DNA from: Massilia agrisoli
Lineage (GTDB): Bacteria > Pseudomonadota > Gammaproteobacteria > Burkholderiales > Burkholderiaceae_D
Direction of reading: 5' to 3'
Length of the DNA stretch: 64,000 nt
NCBI RefSeq assembly: GCF_020831365.1
Contig: NZ_JAJHPV010000014.1
Span: forward strand, 310,001 to 374,000
Part shown: one piece after another, positions 1 to 8,699 of the stretch
Layout of the letters: every line of letters starts with the position of its first letter
How positions within the stretch are numbered: the first letter of the stretch is position 1
Made by a program: the position numbers and the translations under genes
Notes under the pieces: model-generated
What the model saw: only the letters and a program-made list of their open reading frames with translations
Told to the model about the DNA's origin: nothing
The model's database searches: none

Positions 1-2690
1 CCGAACTTGTCGGCGCGGTGCATGATGATGGTATTCGCCGTCGGGACGTCGATGCCGGTCTCGATGATGGTCGTGCACAGCAAAATGTTGAAGCGCTGCG
101 CCACGAAATCGCGCATCACCTTTTCCAGGTCGCGTTCGTGCATCTGGCCGTGCGCGACGCCGATGCGGGCTTCGGGCAGCAGTTCGGTCAGCATCGCCAG
201 GCGGTTCTGGATGGTCTCGACCTCGTTGTGCAGGAAGTAGATCTGGCCGCCGCGCTTGAGCTCGCGCAGGCAGGCTTCGCGGATGATCGAGCCGTCTTCG
301 CTGCGCACGAAGGTCTTGATCGCCAGGCGCTTTTGCGGCGCGGTGGCGATAATCGAGAAATCGCGCAGGCCTTCGAGCGCCATGCCCAGCGTGCGCGGGA
401 TCGGTGTCGCGGTCAGGGTCAGCACGTCGACTTCGGCGCGCAGCGCCTTCAGCGCTTCCTTCTGGCGCACGCCAAAGCGGTGTTCCTCGTCGATGATGAC
501 CAGGCCAAGTCGGTCGAACTTGACGTCGTTCGAGAGCAGCTTGTGGGTGCCGATGACAATGTCGAGGGTGCCGTCGGCCATGCCCTTGATGGCTGCGGTG
601 ATCTCTTTGCCGGTGCGGAAGCGCGACAGCTCGGCGATGCGCACCGGCCAGTCGGCAAAGCGGTCGGCAAAGGTCTGCGCGTGCTGCTCGGCCAGCAGCG
701 TGGTCGGCGCCAGAATGGCCACCTGCTTGCCGCCCATGACCGCGATGAAGGCAGCCCGCAGCGCCACTTCGGTCTTGCCGAAGCCAACGTCGCCGCAGAC
801 AAGGCGGTCCATCGGCTTACCCGAGGTCATATCCTTGATGACGTTGTTGATCGCTTCCATCTGGTCGGGCGTTTCGTCGAAGCCGAAACTGTCCGCGAAG
901 TTCTGGTAGTCGTGCGCCGAATATTCAAACGAATGCCCCTGGCGCGCGGCGCGGCGGGCGTATAGGTTAAGCAGCTCGGCAGCGGTGTCGCGCACCTGTT
1001 CGGCGGCCTTGCGCTTGGCTTTCTCCCATTGGCCCGAGCCGAGCGAGTGCAGCGGCGCGTCTTCGGGCGAACCGCCCGAGTAGCGCGAGATCACATGCAG
1101 CTGCGATACCGGGACGTACAGCTTGGTGTCCTTGGCGTACTCCAGGTGCAGGAACTCGGTTTCGCCTTCGCCCAGGTCCATGCTGGCCAGGCCCATGTAG
1201 CGCCCGATGCCGTGGTTGATGTGGACAACCGGGTCGCCAATCTTGAGCTCGGACAGGTCGCGCACCATCGCTTCGACCTGGGTTGTGGCTTCCTGCTTCT
1301 TCTTGCCGACGCGGCGGCCCGAACCCGCATACAGCTCCGTCTCGGTGATGAACACCAGGTCGCCGGCGCGGGTTTCCACCAACTCGAAGCCGGCCTGCAG
1401 CGGCGCCACGCCGAGGGCCAGCTTGGCATCGGACTGCAGGAAGCCTTCGAAGCCTTCGACTGGCGCCAGCTGGAGCTGGTATTCGGCGAAGTACTGCTGC
1501 AGCGTCTCGCGGCGGCCGTTCGACTCGGCGCAGATCATCACGCGACGCCCGCCCTGCATCAGGTAGGAGCGCAGGTTCGCCAGCGGATCGTCGAGGCGGC
1601 GGTTGACGGCGATGTTGGGGATCGGCGCCGACAGTTCGGACGGCTGGCCGTCATTGTCCTTGGCGATCGCCAGCCGGCCGTAAGGCTTGGCCAGGGTGAA
1701 GAAGGCTTCGTCGCTCAGGAACAGTTCGTCCGGCCGCAGGATCGGGCGGTCGCGGTCCGCCTTCAAAAAGCGGAAGCGCGATTCGGTGTCGAGGGTGAAG
1801 CGCTTGATGGCCGCGTCGATGTCACCGACCAGCGCGAGGCTCGTGCCTTGCGGCAGGTAGTCGAACAGGGTGGCCGTTTCTTCGAAAAACAGCGGCAGGT
1901 AGTATTCGATGCCGGCCGAGGCGATGCCGCTGCTGATGTCCTTGTACACCACCGAGCGCGATGGATCGCCTTCGAAGCGCTCGCGCCAGCGGCTGCGGAA
2001 GGCCGTGCGGGCCGGTTCGTCCATCGGGAATTCGCGGCCCGGCAGCAAACGGACTTCACGCACCGGGTAGAGCGAGCGCTGGGTGTCGGCGTCGAAGGTG
2101 CGGATGGTTTCGATCTCGTCGCCGAACAGGTCGAGCCGGTATGGCAGCGCGGAGCCCATCGGGAACAGGTCGATCAGGCCGCCGCGCACCGAGTATTCGC
2201 CTGGCGACATCACCTGCGACACGTGGGTGTAGCCAGCCAGTGTCAGCTGCGACTTCAGGCGCGCCTCGTCGAGCTTTTCGCCCTGTTTGAAGAAGAAGGT
2301 GTAGGCCGCCAGGAAGGACGGCGGCGCCAGGCGCACCAGCGCCGTGGTCGCCGGGACGATCAGCACGTCGCACTGGCCGTTCTGGATTTCGTGCAGCGTC
2401 GCCAGGCGTTCGGACACCAGGTCCTGGTGCGGCGAAAACGCATCGTAGGGCAGGGTTTCCCAGTCCGGCAGCAGGTGGCATGCCAGTTTCCCTTCGGCGA
2501 ACCACGGAATCTCGTCGAGCAGGCGCTGGGCATCGCTGGCGCTGGCCACGACGACGGTCAGCATCTGCCTGGCAGCCTTGAGTTCGAGCGCGGTGACCGA
2601 CAGCGCGTACGCGTCCGATGAGCCGTACAGGGTAGGCAGCGCAAACCGGGTGCCGGTTTTAGGGAGAGACTTCTTTAAATCGAAAGGCAT
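1..2690 (-). CDS. mfd: Transcription-repair coupling factor Mfd, 3' end cut by window edge
   Basis: Mfd is the ATP-dependent translocase that removes stalled RNA polymerase from lesions and recruits UvrA. About 896 codons are present; the C-terminal ~250 residues lie outside the window. The N-terminus (MPFDLKKSLPKTGTRF) fits the family. Walker A GDVGFGKTEVA is near residue 630, close to its place in E. coli Mfd, followed by the DEEH box and the motif LTATPIPRTLGMAL. The frame stays open from 2690 to the window edge. A TATAAT hexamer on the minus strand at 2729-2734 overlaps the stop codon of the upstream 5'-nucleotidase gene and could be the -10 of an mfd promoter, but no good -35 goes with it. 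Confidence 0.96.
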   Translation of the reverse strand, partial: MPFDLKKSLPKTGTRFALPTLYGSSDAYALSVTALELKAARQMLTVVVASASDAQRLLDEIPWFAEGKLACHLLPDWETLPYDAFSPHQDLVSERLATLHEIQNGQCDVLIVPATTALVRLAPPSFLAAYTFFFKQGEKLDEARLKSQLTLAGYTHVSQVMSPGEYSVRGGLIDLFPMGSALPYRLDLFGDEIETIRTFDADTQRSLYPVREVRLLPGREFPMDEPARTAFRSRWRERFEGDPSRSVVYKDISSGIASAGIEYYLPLFFEETATLFDYLPQGTSLALVGDIDAAIKRFTLDTESRFRFLKADRDRPILRPDELFLSDEAFFTLAKPYGRLAIAKDNDGQPSELSAPIPNIAVNRRLDDPLANLRSYLMQGGRRVMICAESNGRRETLQQYFAEYQLQLAPVEGFEGFLQSDAKLALGVAPLQAGFELVETRAGDLVFITETELYAGSGRRVGKKKQEATTQVEAMVRDLSELKIGDPVVHINHGIGRYMGLASMDLGEGETEFLHLEYAKDTKLYVPVSQLHVISRYSGGSPEDAPLHSLGSGQWEKAKRKAAEQVRDTAAELLNLYARRAARQGHSFEYSAHDYQNFADSFGFDETPDQMEAINNVIKDMTSGKPMDRLVCGDVGFGKTEVALRAAFIAVMGGKQVAILAPTTLLAEQHAQTFADRFADWPVRIAELSRFRTGKEITAAIKGMADGTLDIVIGTHKLLSNDVKFDRLGLVIIDEEHRFGVRQKEALKALRAEVDVLTLTATPIPRTLGMALEGLRDFSIIATAPQKRLAIKTFVRSEDGSIIREACLRELKRGGQIYFLHNEVETIQNRLAMLTELLPEARIGVAHGQMHERDLEKVMRDFVAQRFNILLCTTIIETGIDVPTANTIIMHRADKF

Positions 2691-2729
2691 GCAGGCGACG
2701 GCTTTAAGGGTGCTCAAAAGGGTTGGTAA

Positions 2730-3665
2730 TTATATCTGCCCCCGGTTGGCGACGCCGAACGGCACGTGAACCATCGGGATTGTGCCGCCGGGAGCCGATG
2801 TCAGGTGCGTCAGCTGGTCGTCGAAGAAGATATGCGGCTTGAAGACGGACAGCACGCGCGTCTTGTTCATCCCGCCGAGGAAAAAGGTCTCGTTGGCCGA
2901 CACGCCCCAGCTCTTGAGCGTGGTGACGACGCGTTCGTGCGATGGCGCGCTGCGCGCGGTGATGATCGCGATGCGCAGGACCTTGCGGTAGCCGGGATCG
3001 CGCTTTTGCATGCGCTCCTCGAGCCGCTGCATCAGCGCCAGCTTCTGGAACATGTCGGCCAGCGGGCCTGGCTGGTGCGGCACCGCCATGTGCTCGGTTT
3101 CGTGGGCATGGAACTGGTCAAGGCCGTTGCGCTTGAAGACCGTCTCGGACTCATCGTCGGCCAGCACGCCGTCGAAATCGAAGGCGACGCGCAGTTCGAT
3201 GTCGTCATCGTCGTCGTTGATCTGGGAAGGCAGCACCAGGCCAGCCGGGTAGCCGGCGTCAATCGCCTTGCGCACGTCGTCTTCGTTTGCGGACAAGAAT
3301 AGCGAAGCGTTAAAGGCCGGCAGGTAGGTGTAGGGCGACTGGCCGGTCATGAAGGCGGCGCGCGAGATGTCCAGCCCGTAGTGGGCGATCGACCGCATCA
3401 CGCGCAGGCCGGTTTCCGGCGAATTGCGCGAAAACAGGACGACTTCCACCGGCATCTGGCGCGGGAAGCACTTGTTGATGTTGAGGAAGCGGCGGATGAA
3501 AGGGAAGGCCACGCCCTTGCCAAGGATGACGTCGAGGTTCTGCTCCTGGTGCTTGCGGTATTCCTCCGGTCCGCTGTCCAGGTAGACCTGGTGCGATCCG
3601 GTCAGGTCGAACAGCGCGCTCGACGCCACGCCGATCACAAGTTTGTGCTCAATCTGAAACGCCAT
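2730..3665 (-). CDS. 5'-nucleotidase, cytosolic NT5C1-like family
   Basis: A 311-residue cytoplasmic protein resembling the 5'-nucleotidase family PF06189, which dephosphorylates nucleoside monophosphates. The HAD-type nucleophile motif FDFDGVLADDESE is near residue 165, preceded by a family-typical N-terminal half with the segment VVLFSRNSPETGLRV. A later conserved block is IITARSAPSHERV, and FFLGGMNKTRVL and IFFDDQ follow. Length and motif order fit a complete protein. Its ATG overlaps the stop codon of the upstream HDOD gene by one base (TAATG), so the two are probably translationally coupled. The exact nucleotide substrate cannot be read from sequence. Confidence 0.88.
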   Translation of the reverse strand: MAFQIEHKLVIGVASSALFDLTGSHQVYLDSGPEEYRKHQEQNLDVILGKGVAFPFIRRFLNINKCFPRQMPVEVVLFSRNSPETGLRVMRSIAHYGLDISRAAFMTGQSPYTYLPAFNASLFLSANEDDVRKAIDAGYPAGLVLPSQINDDDDDIELRVAFDFDGVLADDESETVFKRNGLDQFHAHETEHMAVPHQPGPLADMFQKLALMQRLEERMQKRDPGYRKVLRIAIITARSAPSHERVVTTLKSWGVSANETFFLGGMNKTRVLSVFKPHIFFDDQLTHLTSAPGGTIPMVHVPFGVANRGQI

Positions 3666-4648
3666 TAATCATCCTCGTTTTTGATTTTGTCGAATACATC
3701 GCGCGCCGCGGGGCCCATGGCGTCGGCAACAGCGGGATCAAGCCGCCCGGCGTCGACCATCATCCTCAGCTTGGCCACCTGGTCGCCATAGGCAAGCGCT
3801 TGCGCCAGTCCGGAGGCTCCCGGCTGGCCCGACTGCTCGATCGCTGCCGCGACGGAGTCCGGGAAATCCCACAGCACGGCGATCCGGCTCGACAGGGCCC
3901 GCGCATCGCTGAACAAGTGGCTGCAGAATTCGACGGAGTAGGGCAACCCCTGGTCCGGGGACAACTGGTCGATAAGGCGGAAGGCGACGATCAGGCCGAC
4001 GTTTTGCATCAGGCCGGCGAGGTAGGCTTCGAACGGGCTGGCGCTGGTCCGGGTCGACAACAGGCTTGCCGCGAGCGCGCATTTCTCGGCCTGGCTCCAG
4101 ATTTGCGGCGCAACCATGCGCGCGTAGTGGCCCGACTGCATGCTGATGATAGGCCGGAACGACACGCGCGCAAGCAGCATACGCAGGCCGTTTTCGCCCA
4201 GCAGCATGACCGCGCCTTCCAGGTTGCGCACCGGCACCGTCGGGCGGTACAAAGGGCTGTTGACTTCTCGGATGACTTCGGCCACCAGCACCACGTCTTG
4301 CGACAGCTGGCGCGCTAGGTCGGCACTGGTGATGCTGTCGTCGCGCAGGCTGCGCAATAGTTGCGGAATGACGGCCGGCACGCGGGGCACCAGGCTGGCG
4401 CCCGACGAGGGCGATTCGACCAGGCGGCCAAGCTCGTCCAGCACGAGCTTGCCGGTGCCGGCGGCCGTGTCCTGTTCCCCGGCGCCGGTCACCCAGCGGT
4501 AGAACATGGCGTCGATTTCGGAGGGGGGCATGGCGAACTGCGTCGGGGCCTGGTGGCTTGCCTGCACAGGCTGGTTCGCTGCCGCAGGCTGCGCGCTTCC
4601 AGCCGCGGGCGCGGAGCCAAACAGGCGGGAAATCCATTTCATGATCAT
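3665..4648 (-). CDS. HDOD domain signalling protein
   Basis: A 327-residue protein with an HDOD domain (PF08668), a metal-free relative of HD phosphohydrolases found in bacterial signalling proteins. After a low-complexity Ala/Pro/Gln linker, the HDOD region runs from about residue 90 to 290, with family segments such as VPRVPAVIPQLLRSL, EVNSPLYRPTVPVRNLEGAV and LAGLMQNVGLIVAFR. The start is uncertain: MIMKWISRLFG (4648) or MKWISRLFG (4642); neither has a clear Shine-Dalgarno. A longer upstream extension in the same frame is rejected because it reads as low-quality sequence. It is the first gene of a probable operon with the 5'-nucleotidase. A second HDOD protein is encoded at 58652-60151. 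Confidence 0.85.
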   Translation of the reverse strand: MIMKWISRLFGSAPAAGSAQPAAANQPVQASHQAPTQFAMPPSEIDAMFYRWVTGAGEQDTAAGTGKLVLDELGRLVESPSSGASLVPRVPAVIPQLLRSLRDDSITSADLARQLSQDVVLVAEVIREVNSPLYRPTVPVRNLEGAVMLLGENGLRMLLARVSFRPIISMQSGHYARMVAPQIWSQAEKCALAASLLSTRTSASPFEAYLAGLMQNVGLIVAFRLIDQLSPDQGLPYSVEFCSHLFSDARALSSRIAVLWDFPDSVAAAIEQSGQPGASGLAQALAYGDQVAKLRMMVDAGRLDPAVADAMGPAARDVFDKIKNEDD

Positions 4649-4792
4649 TGGGGCTTGTGCGGGCGTGTGTCCAGGGGCAATTCTACCCCAGGCAGCGCGA
4701 CCAGGACTGAAGCCTCCCGTGCCCGGCCGTGGAATTTTCGGCAGCGTGGCGTGTCGAAGTATACAGTGTAAGTACGACACAAGGAGGTCACC

Positions 4793-5179
4793 ATGAGCAT
4801 CGAAAAACTGGACAAGGCATCTTGGGCAACGTACTTCGATTCAATGTCAAAAGTGCTGACCGGCAAGCAGGCGGAGATTGATGTTGAATCGCTTTCGTTG
4901 GGGGTACAGGTTGAGTCGCGGTACGCGCCGCTCAATGGCATCACGTATGACCACAGGAGTGAAATGCTGGAAATTATGCTGGAGCGCTGGGAACACAACA
5001 TTCCCCATGTGAGCGAAATCTGGGTCGATCACGATGGCGTCAGCCTGAACAGCATCAAGGTGGTCGACACGGACGGGCTGGAGCAGATCATCAAGCTGCG
5101 CGATCCCTTGATGCTGCCTGATCCGCATCTTGCCGCCAGCGCCAGCAGGGCGGGCCCGGGTGCGGGCGCGCCACGCTGA
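4793..5179 (+). CDS. DUF5335 family protein
   Basis: A 128-residue protein of unknown function that matches my memory of the DUF5335 family: an N-terminal WATYFDSMSKVLTGKQAEID block, then YAPLNGITYD, a central acidic region and the C-terminal LEQIIKLRDPLMLP. It starts with an excellent ribosome binding site (AAGGAGGT five bases before ATG). No signal peptide or membrane segment is visible, so it is probably cytoplasmic. It is transcribed divergently from the HDOD gene and followed by a decayed glycosyltransferase. The last ~15 residues are Ala/Gly/Pro rich and probably disordered. Confidence 0.75.
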   Translation: MSIEKLDKASWATYFDSMSKVLTGKQAEIDVESLSLGVQVESRYAPLNGITYDHRSEMLEIMLERWEHNIPHVSEIWVDHDGVSLNSIKVVDTDGLEQIIKLRDPLMLPDPHLAASASRAGPGAGAPR

Positions 5180-5225
5180 GCTGGGCGCCCGGCAGCTGAA
5201 ACCGACGGGAGGAACCCGGGTGTAG

Positions 5226-6205
5226 TTGCGCTTGATTAGCTTACGACTGGAAGGGCGATTTGTGGAGCCGACGTCATCACCAGCTGCCGGGCCCCTGGTC
5301 AGTGTGTTGATGCCGACATATGAACAAGGCCACTTCATCGAGCGGGCTCTCGACAGCTTGCTTGCCCAGAGCTTCAGCGATTGGGAAGCATTGATTGTCG
5401 ACGACGGGTCTGGAGACTGTACCGCGGAGGCCGTGGCGCCTAGAGCAATGCCGGCAGCTGCGTGAGCGTCCGCTGCCTGAACGCGCCCGCGACGGACTGA
5501 AAATCTTGCTGGGGGGCGAGCTTGCCTATAACGCCGACCGGATACTCGCGCTTGAAGAACTCGGTCACCGCCTGTATGGCCTGTGGACCCCACAACCATA
5601 CGGTGTCCGACGGCCAGCTTCATACGGTTGTGCCGGGCAGGCCGATTGGCTTGCACCCGCCTTGCATTGCCGCACTGGCCGCCCAGGATATCCATGTGCA
5701 TTTCTACGGAGACTTTACGCAGGGCCAGTGGCGCGACTGGATAGATACGTCCCGCAAGCTGGCGCCGCAGCACCTGCACCTGCATGCCAATGTCGACCAG
5801 TCCCGCTGGGTGACTGAGTTTTCGCGCTACGACGCCGGCTGGCTGCACGCGTTTGACAGCAAGAATAGGGGAGAAATCCGCCGCGCCGACTGGGACGACC
5901 TGAACTATCCGGCCCGGATGGCTACGCTTGCCTGCGCGGGCCTGCCGATGATCCAGCGGGCCAATCCCGGTGCACTGGTGGCGACCCAGTCGATGACCCA
6001 GCGGCTGGGAATGGGCGTCTTTTTTGAATCGCCCGGCGAACTGGGGCAAGTGATGCGCGAACGCGCCAGCATCGGCAAGGTGAGGGCGAACGTATGGCAG
6101 GAGCGTGGGCAGTTCACCTTTGACCAGCACGCCCCCGGCCTGGCTGGCTTCTTTCGGAGGGTGATCACGGAAGCTGGCGCTGGCAGTGCGGCGCGTTCGG
6201 GGTAA
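5226..6205 (+). pseudogene. Decayed glycosyltransferase (GT2 N-terminus plus a second glycosyltransferase C-terminus)
   Basis: The coding sequence is split over three reading frames. The first piece (5226-5465) holds a typical GT2 N-terminus, LVSVLMPTYEQGHFIERALD followed by ALIVDDGSGD, and then stops. From about 5480 another frame reads LKILLGGELAYNADRILALE, the start of a GT4-like segment. Near 5600 the sense shifts to a third frame (IDTSRKLAPQHLHLHANVDQ, then WLHAFDSKNRGEIRRADWD and ARMATLACAGLPMIQRANPG), ending at 6205. Most of the catalytic region between the fragments is missing, so both internal deletion and frameshifts are needed to explain it. Intact relatives would be two-domain proteins of several hundred residues. 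It is unlikely to be functional; the second piece (5522-6205) could still be translated. Confidence 0.8.
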
Positions 6206-6686
6206 GTACCCCTGGCATCAGCTGCTGACGTAGCGTAACAGGTGAGGGGGGAGGCAGGCGAGGCTTAGCGACTGGGCTACGTCATGCTTCCACGGGATTA
6301 ACGTATGGGTATCCCTTTGGACCGCACGATGCCGTTAGGGCCCGAGGAAATCGATTGCGGGCTGCCCCAATGCCAAAAATCAATCAGGGTAGCAAGTGAA
6401 AAACCCAGTGCGATGACAATCGGCATTCTCTCAATCATGCCGATGGGCGCTTGATCACTCATGAGCACGTTCGCGAACCCAAGGGCCAGCAGCATCGCAC
6501 TCCAGGTCGCACCACGTTTTAATCCGGGTCTGGATTAAACGTCGCTTGCCTACCCAGCATCTGAACCCACGGTTCGCTCCACTTCATCACTTATATCCGC
6601 CTGGCTGGCAGCGGATCGATGTTCGAAAAAGCGCAGTGTACTGGTCATGTTGTAATCGCAGCAAGCAAGAGGCTTTGCCAGGCGCG
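6206..6686. other. Gene-poor interval, 481 bp
   Basis: This interval separates the decayed glycosyltransferase from the sensor-HAMP-MFS gene. It holds one short hydrophobic reading frame on the minus strand (listed separately) and no convincing promoter, RNA gene or terminator. A short direct repeat is seen around 6520-6540 (AATCCGGGTCTGGATTAAA, an imperfect palindrome around TCCGGGTCTGGA). The base composition is lower in GC than the flanks, consistent with degraded sequence. Confidence 0.5.
6298..6495 (-). CDS. Possible small hydrophobic protein or gene remnant
   Basis: A 65-codon frame with two hydrophobic stretches: MLLALGFANVLMSDQAP and, after a short polar link, MPIVIALGFSLATLIDFWHW. 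The frame stays open a further 13 codons upstream (KRGATWSA precedes the ATG), so the start is not settled and the ORF may be the tail of an older, longer gene. No Shine-Dalgarno is obvious. I do not recognise a family. It sits in a degraded region next to a pseudogene, which lowers the chance that it is expressed. Confidence 0.3.
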   Translation of the reverse strand: MLLALGFANVLMSDQAPIGMIERMPIVIALGFSLATLIDFWHWGSPQSISSGPNGIVRSKGIPIR

Positions 6687-8699
6687 CTAAGGCAGGTCGT
6701 GATCGTCGGGGGCTTCCTCAGCCTCTCCCGGTCCGAGCTTCAGGAATGCCAGCGCGAAGACAAAGGCGCATGCTATCGACGCTATCCCGAGAACGTGCGC
6801 GGCCTGGGCAGCGCCCAATGCCGAAGAAAGCGAACCCGCGCCCATTGCCCCGCACGCAGCGCCGCCGAATGCGGCCAAACCACTCACGCCGGTGCCTGAA
6901 AATCCATTTCCCGCAGCGCTGCTGGATTTGTTAAAGCGGGTGGCGAGCGCGAGCTGCGCGGGGATACTCATCGCATGGCCAAAGCCGAGAAGGGCCAGTG
7001 CTACCGCGAGCGCATTCGCATCCCCGGCGCCGGCGAGGTGCATCAATCCCAGCCCGCCAGGCATGGCCCCGAGGCATGCCATCGGCGCATGGATATTAAA
7101 ACGCCGGCCGAGGCGGCCGAAAGCGGGCGTCAGCAGCGCCGCTGTCGCGCCATACGCGGCGAGGATATAAGCGGCATCGAGCAGCGGATAGCCGAGCTTT
7201 GACAAGGCCAGCGGCGCGAGCAGCATCGGGAAAGCAGCATAGATGAACGTTGACGGTGCGATGGAAAGCACGCCAAGCGCCAGCGCGCGGGCATTTACGC
7301 GCGGACGGCGCATGGTGGGCAGCACGCTCACCCTTGGTTGCGCGTTGCCGTCGCCCAGCAATGCGAAGCTGATGCTCGCCGCGCCGAGCAGAAGCCATCC
7401 GCCCGCTGTGAAGACTGTCCGCGCGCCGCCCTGTTCGGCTAATACGGCGCCGATCAATGGGCCGCACAACTCGGCGAGCAGCATCGCACCGAACAAGCTG
7501 GCCAACGCTGCCGGCCGGTCTGCCGGGCCAGTGCTGTCGCAGGCATAGCTGTGGCAGCTCGCAAACAGCATGGCGTAGCCAGCGCCTGCTGCGATGCGTG
7601 CCGCGCAGAGCGTGATGTAGTCGTTCGCCAGTCCGGTGGCCGCCAGTGCTGCACCGGTCACCAGTGCCCCGGCCAGGTAGACCGAGCGCCGGTCGGCGCG
7701 TGCCAGGCAACCGCCGGCAAATGGGAGGGCGGCCGCAGCACCGGCCATGAATGCGGCAAGCGGCAGCGCCGCTCCAACCCCAGATGGCAGCAGTCCGGCA
7801 CTGCTCGACATTGTCCCCGCGTGGATCGGAAGGAGGGCGCGCGCCAGCGTATCGCCAAACATCGGAACGAAGGCAAGCACACGGACTGCAATGGCGCGTT
7901 CTTGCAACAGGTCCCGGCTGATGCCATGCTCGGCGAAGCGGTAGGCCTTGCGCAGCCGTCGCACCACCGGCTCCGCGAGGGCGCGTCGTGACGGCGTGGC
8001 CGCCAGCCGCGCCAGGTCCCCGAACGCGCGGTTAATGCTGGCGCAAGCCTGGTTCAGGCCTGCCACCAGCACTTGCGGCGAACTGCCCTCGGCACGGTAG
8101 CGAAAGTCGCCTGTCGCCATCCGCCCGATCAGATGGAGCGCCTGGCGCATCGGCGCGATGACGTTCAGGGTGACCGAACAGCGCAGGAACTCTAGCGCGG
8201 CGGCCAGGCTTGCGAGTGCGATTGCGCCCAGCACCCAGGGCATGCTGCCGCTGCGGCTACGCAGGTAGCGGCGGTCGACGCCTGCCTCTACCAGGCCGTA
8301 ATGGATATAACGGTGCACGATCTCGGCCGACTTGCGCAGGTAGCGTTCCGGCTCCATGATCTCGCCGCCTTGGCCGCTGCGATACAGCACCCGGCCGTCG
8401 GCGCCGGTGAGCACGACAAAGGCGACGTCAGGGTGCTCGCGCAGGGTCGCGTCGAAGTAGCGCTGGATGTCCTTCGCACTGCCGCCTTGCGCCAGCGCCC
8501 CGGTCATCTCGTTTGCAAGGGTCGTTGCGACGGCCTGCGCTTTTCGTTCGAGTTCGGGCAGCAGGATACGGTTCGAGATTGACCAGGAGTACGCGGCCAC
8601 GGCCAGCTGCGCCATTAGCAGCACCGCCAGCACCAGCATGCAGTAACGGCTGGCAGGACTGGCGTACAGCTGGCGCTGGCCGGGTAATGCCTGATTCAT
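6687..8699 (-). CDS. Sensor-HAMP-MFS fusion membrane protein
   Basis: A 670-residue protein joining a receptor-like front to a full transporter. Residues ~18-40 form a first membrane helix; ~45-160 look like a periplasmic Cache-type sensor (VAFVVLTGADGRVLYRSG is a PAS-like strand pair); a second helix (VLGAIALASLAAALEFL) is followed by a HAMP-like stretch beginning VIAPMRQALHLIGRMATGDF. After a linker (~240-290), 12 hydrophobic segments form an MFS domain, with AARIAAGAGYAMLFASC in helix 4 and FGRLGRRFNIHAP between helices 8 and 9. The start is the ATG overlapping the upstream gene's stop (ATGA at 8696-8699); a longer N-terminal extension is rejected. Transported substrate and ligand are unknown. 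Whether MFS acts as carrier or as signal output is open. Confidence 0.75.
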   Translation of the reverse strand: MNQALPGQRQLYASPASRYCMLVLAVLLMAQLAVAAYSWSISNRILLPELERKAQAVATTLANEMTGALAQGGSAKDIQRYFDATLREHPDVAFVVLTGADGRVLYRSGQGGEIMEPERYLRKSAEIVHRYIHYGLVEAGVDRRYLRSRSGSMPWVLGAIALASLAAALEFLRCSVTLNVIAPMRQALHLIGRMATGDFRYRAEGSSPQVLVAGLNQACASINRAFGDLARLAATPSRRALAEPVVRRLRKAYRFAEHGISRDLLQERAIAVRVLAFVPMFGDTLARALLPIHAGTMSSSAGLLPSGVGAALPLAAFMAGAAAALPFAGGCLARADRRSVYLAGALVTGAALAATGLANDYITLCAARIAAGAGYAMLFASCHSYACDSTGPADRPAALASLFGAMLLAELCGPLIGAVLAEQGGARTVFTAGGWLLLGAASISFALLGDGNAQPRVSVLPTMRRPRVNARALALGVLSIAPSTFIYAAFPMLLAPLALSKLGYPLLDAAYILAAYGATAALLTPAFGRLGRRFNIHAPMACLGAMPGGLGLMHLAGAGDANALAVALALLGFGHAMSIPAQLALATRFNKSSSAAGNGFSGTGVSGLAAFGGAACGAMGAGSLSSALGAAQAAHVLGIASIACAFVFALAFLKLGPGEAEEAPDDHDLP

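Noticed and set aside
18-965. Long open frame on the plus strand across mfd
   Set aside because: It lies opposite the well-matched mfd and has the Arg/His/Gln-rich composition of an antisense frame in high-GC DNA.
5226-5465. Short intact GT2 gene
   Set aside because: It ends after the first nucleotide-sugar motif; an active GT2 needs about 200 further residues, so it is part of a pseudogene.
4847-6130. Long minus-strand frame of 427 codons over the DUF5335 gene and the glycosyltransferase remnant
   Set aside because: No recognisable domain, and composition is that of a shadow frame; the plus-strand pieces match real families.
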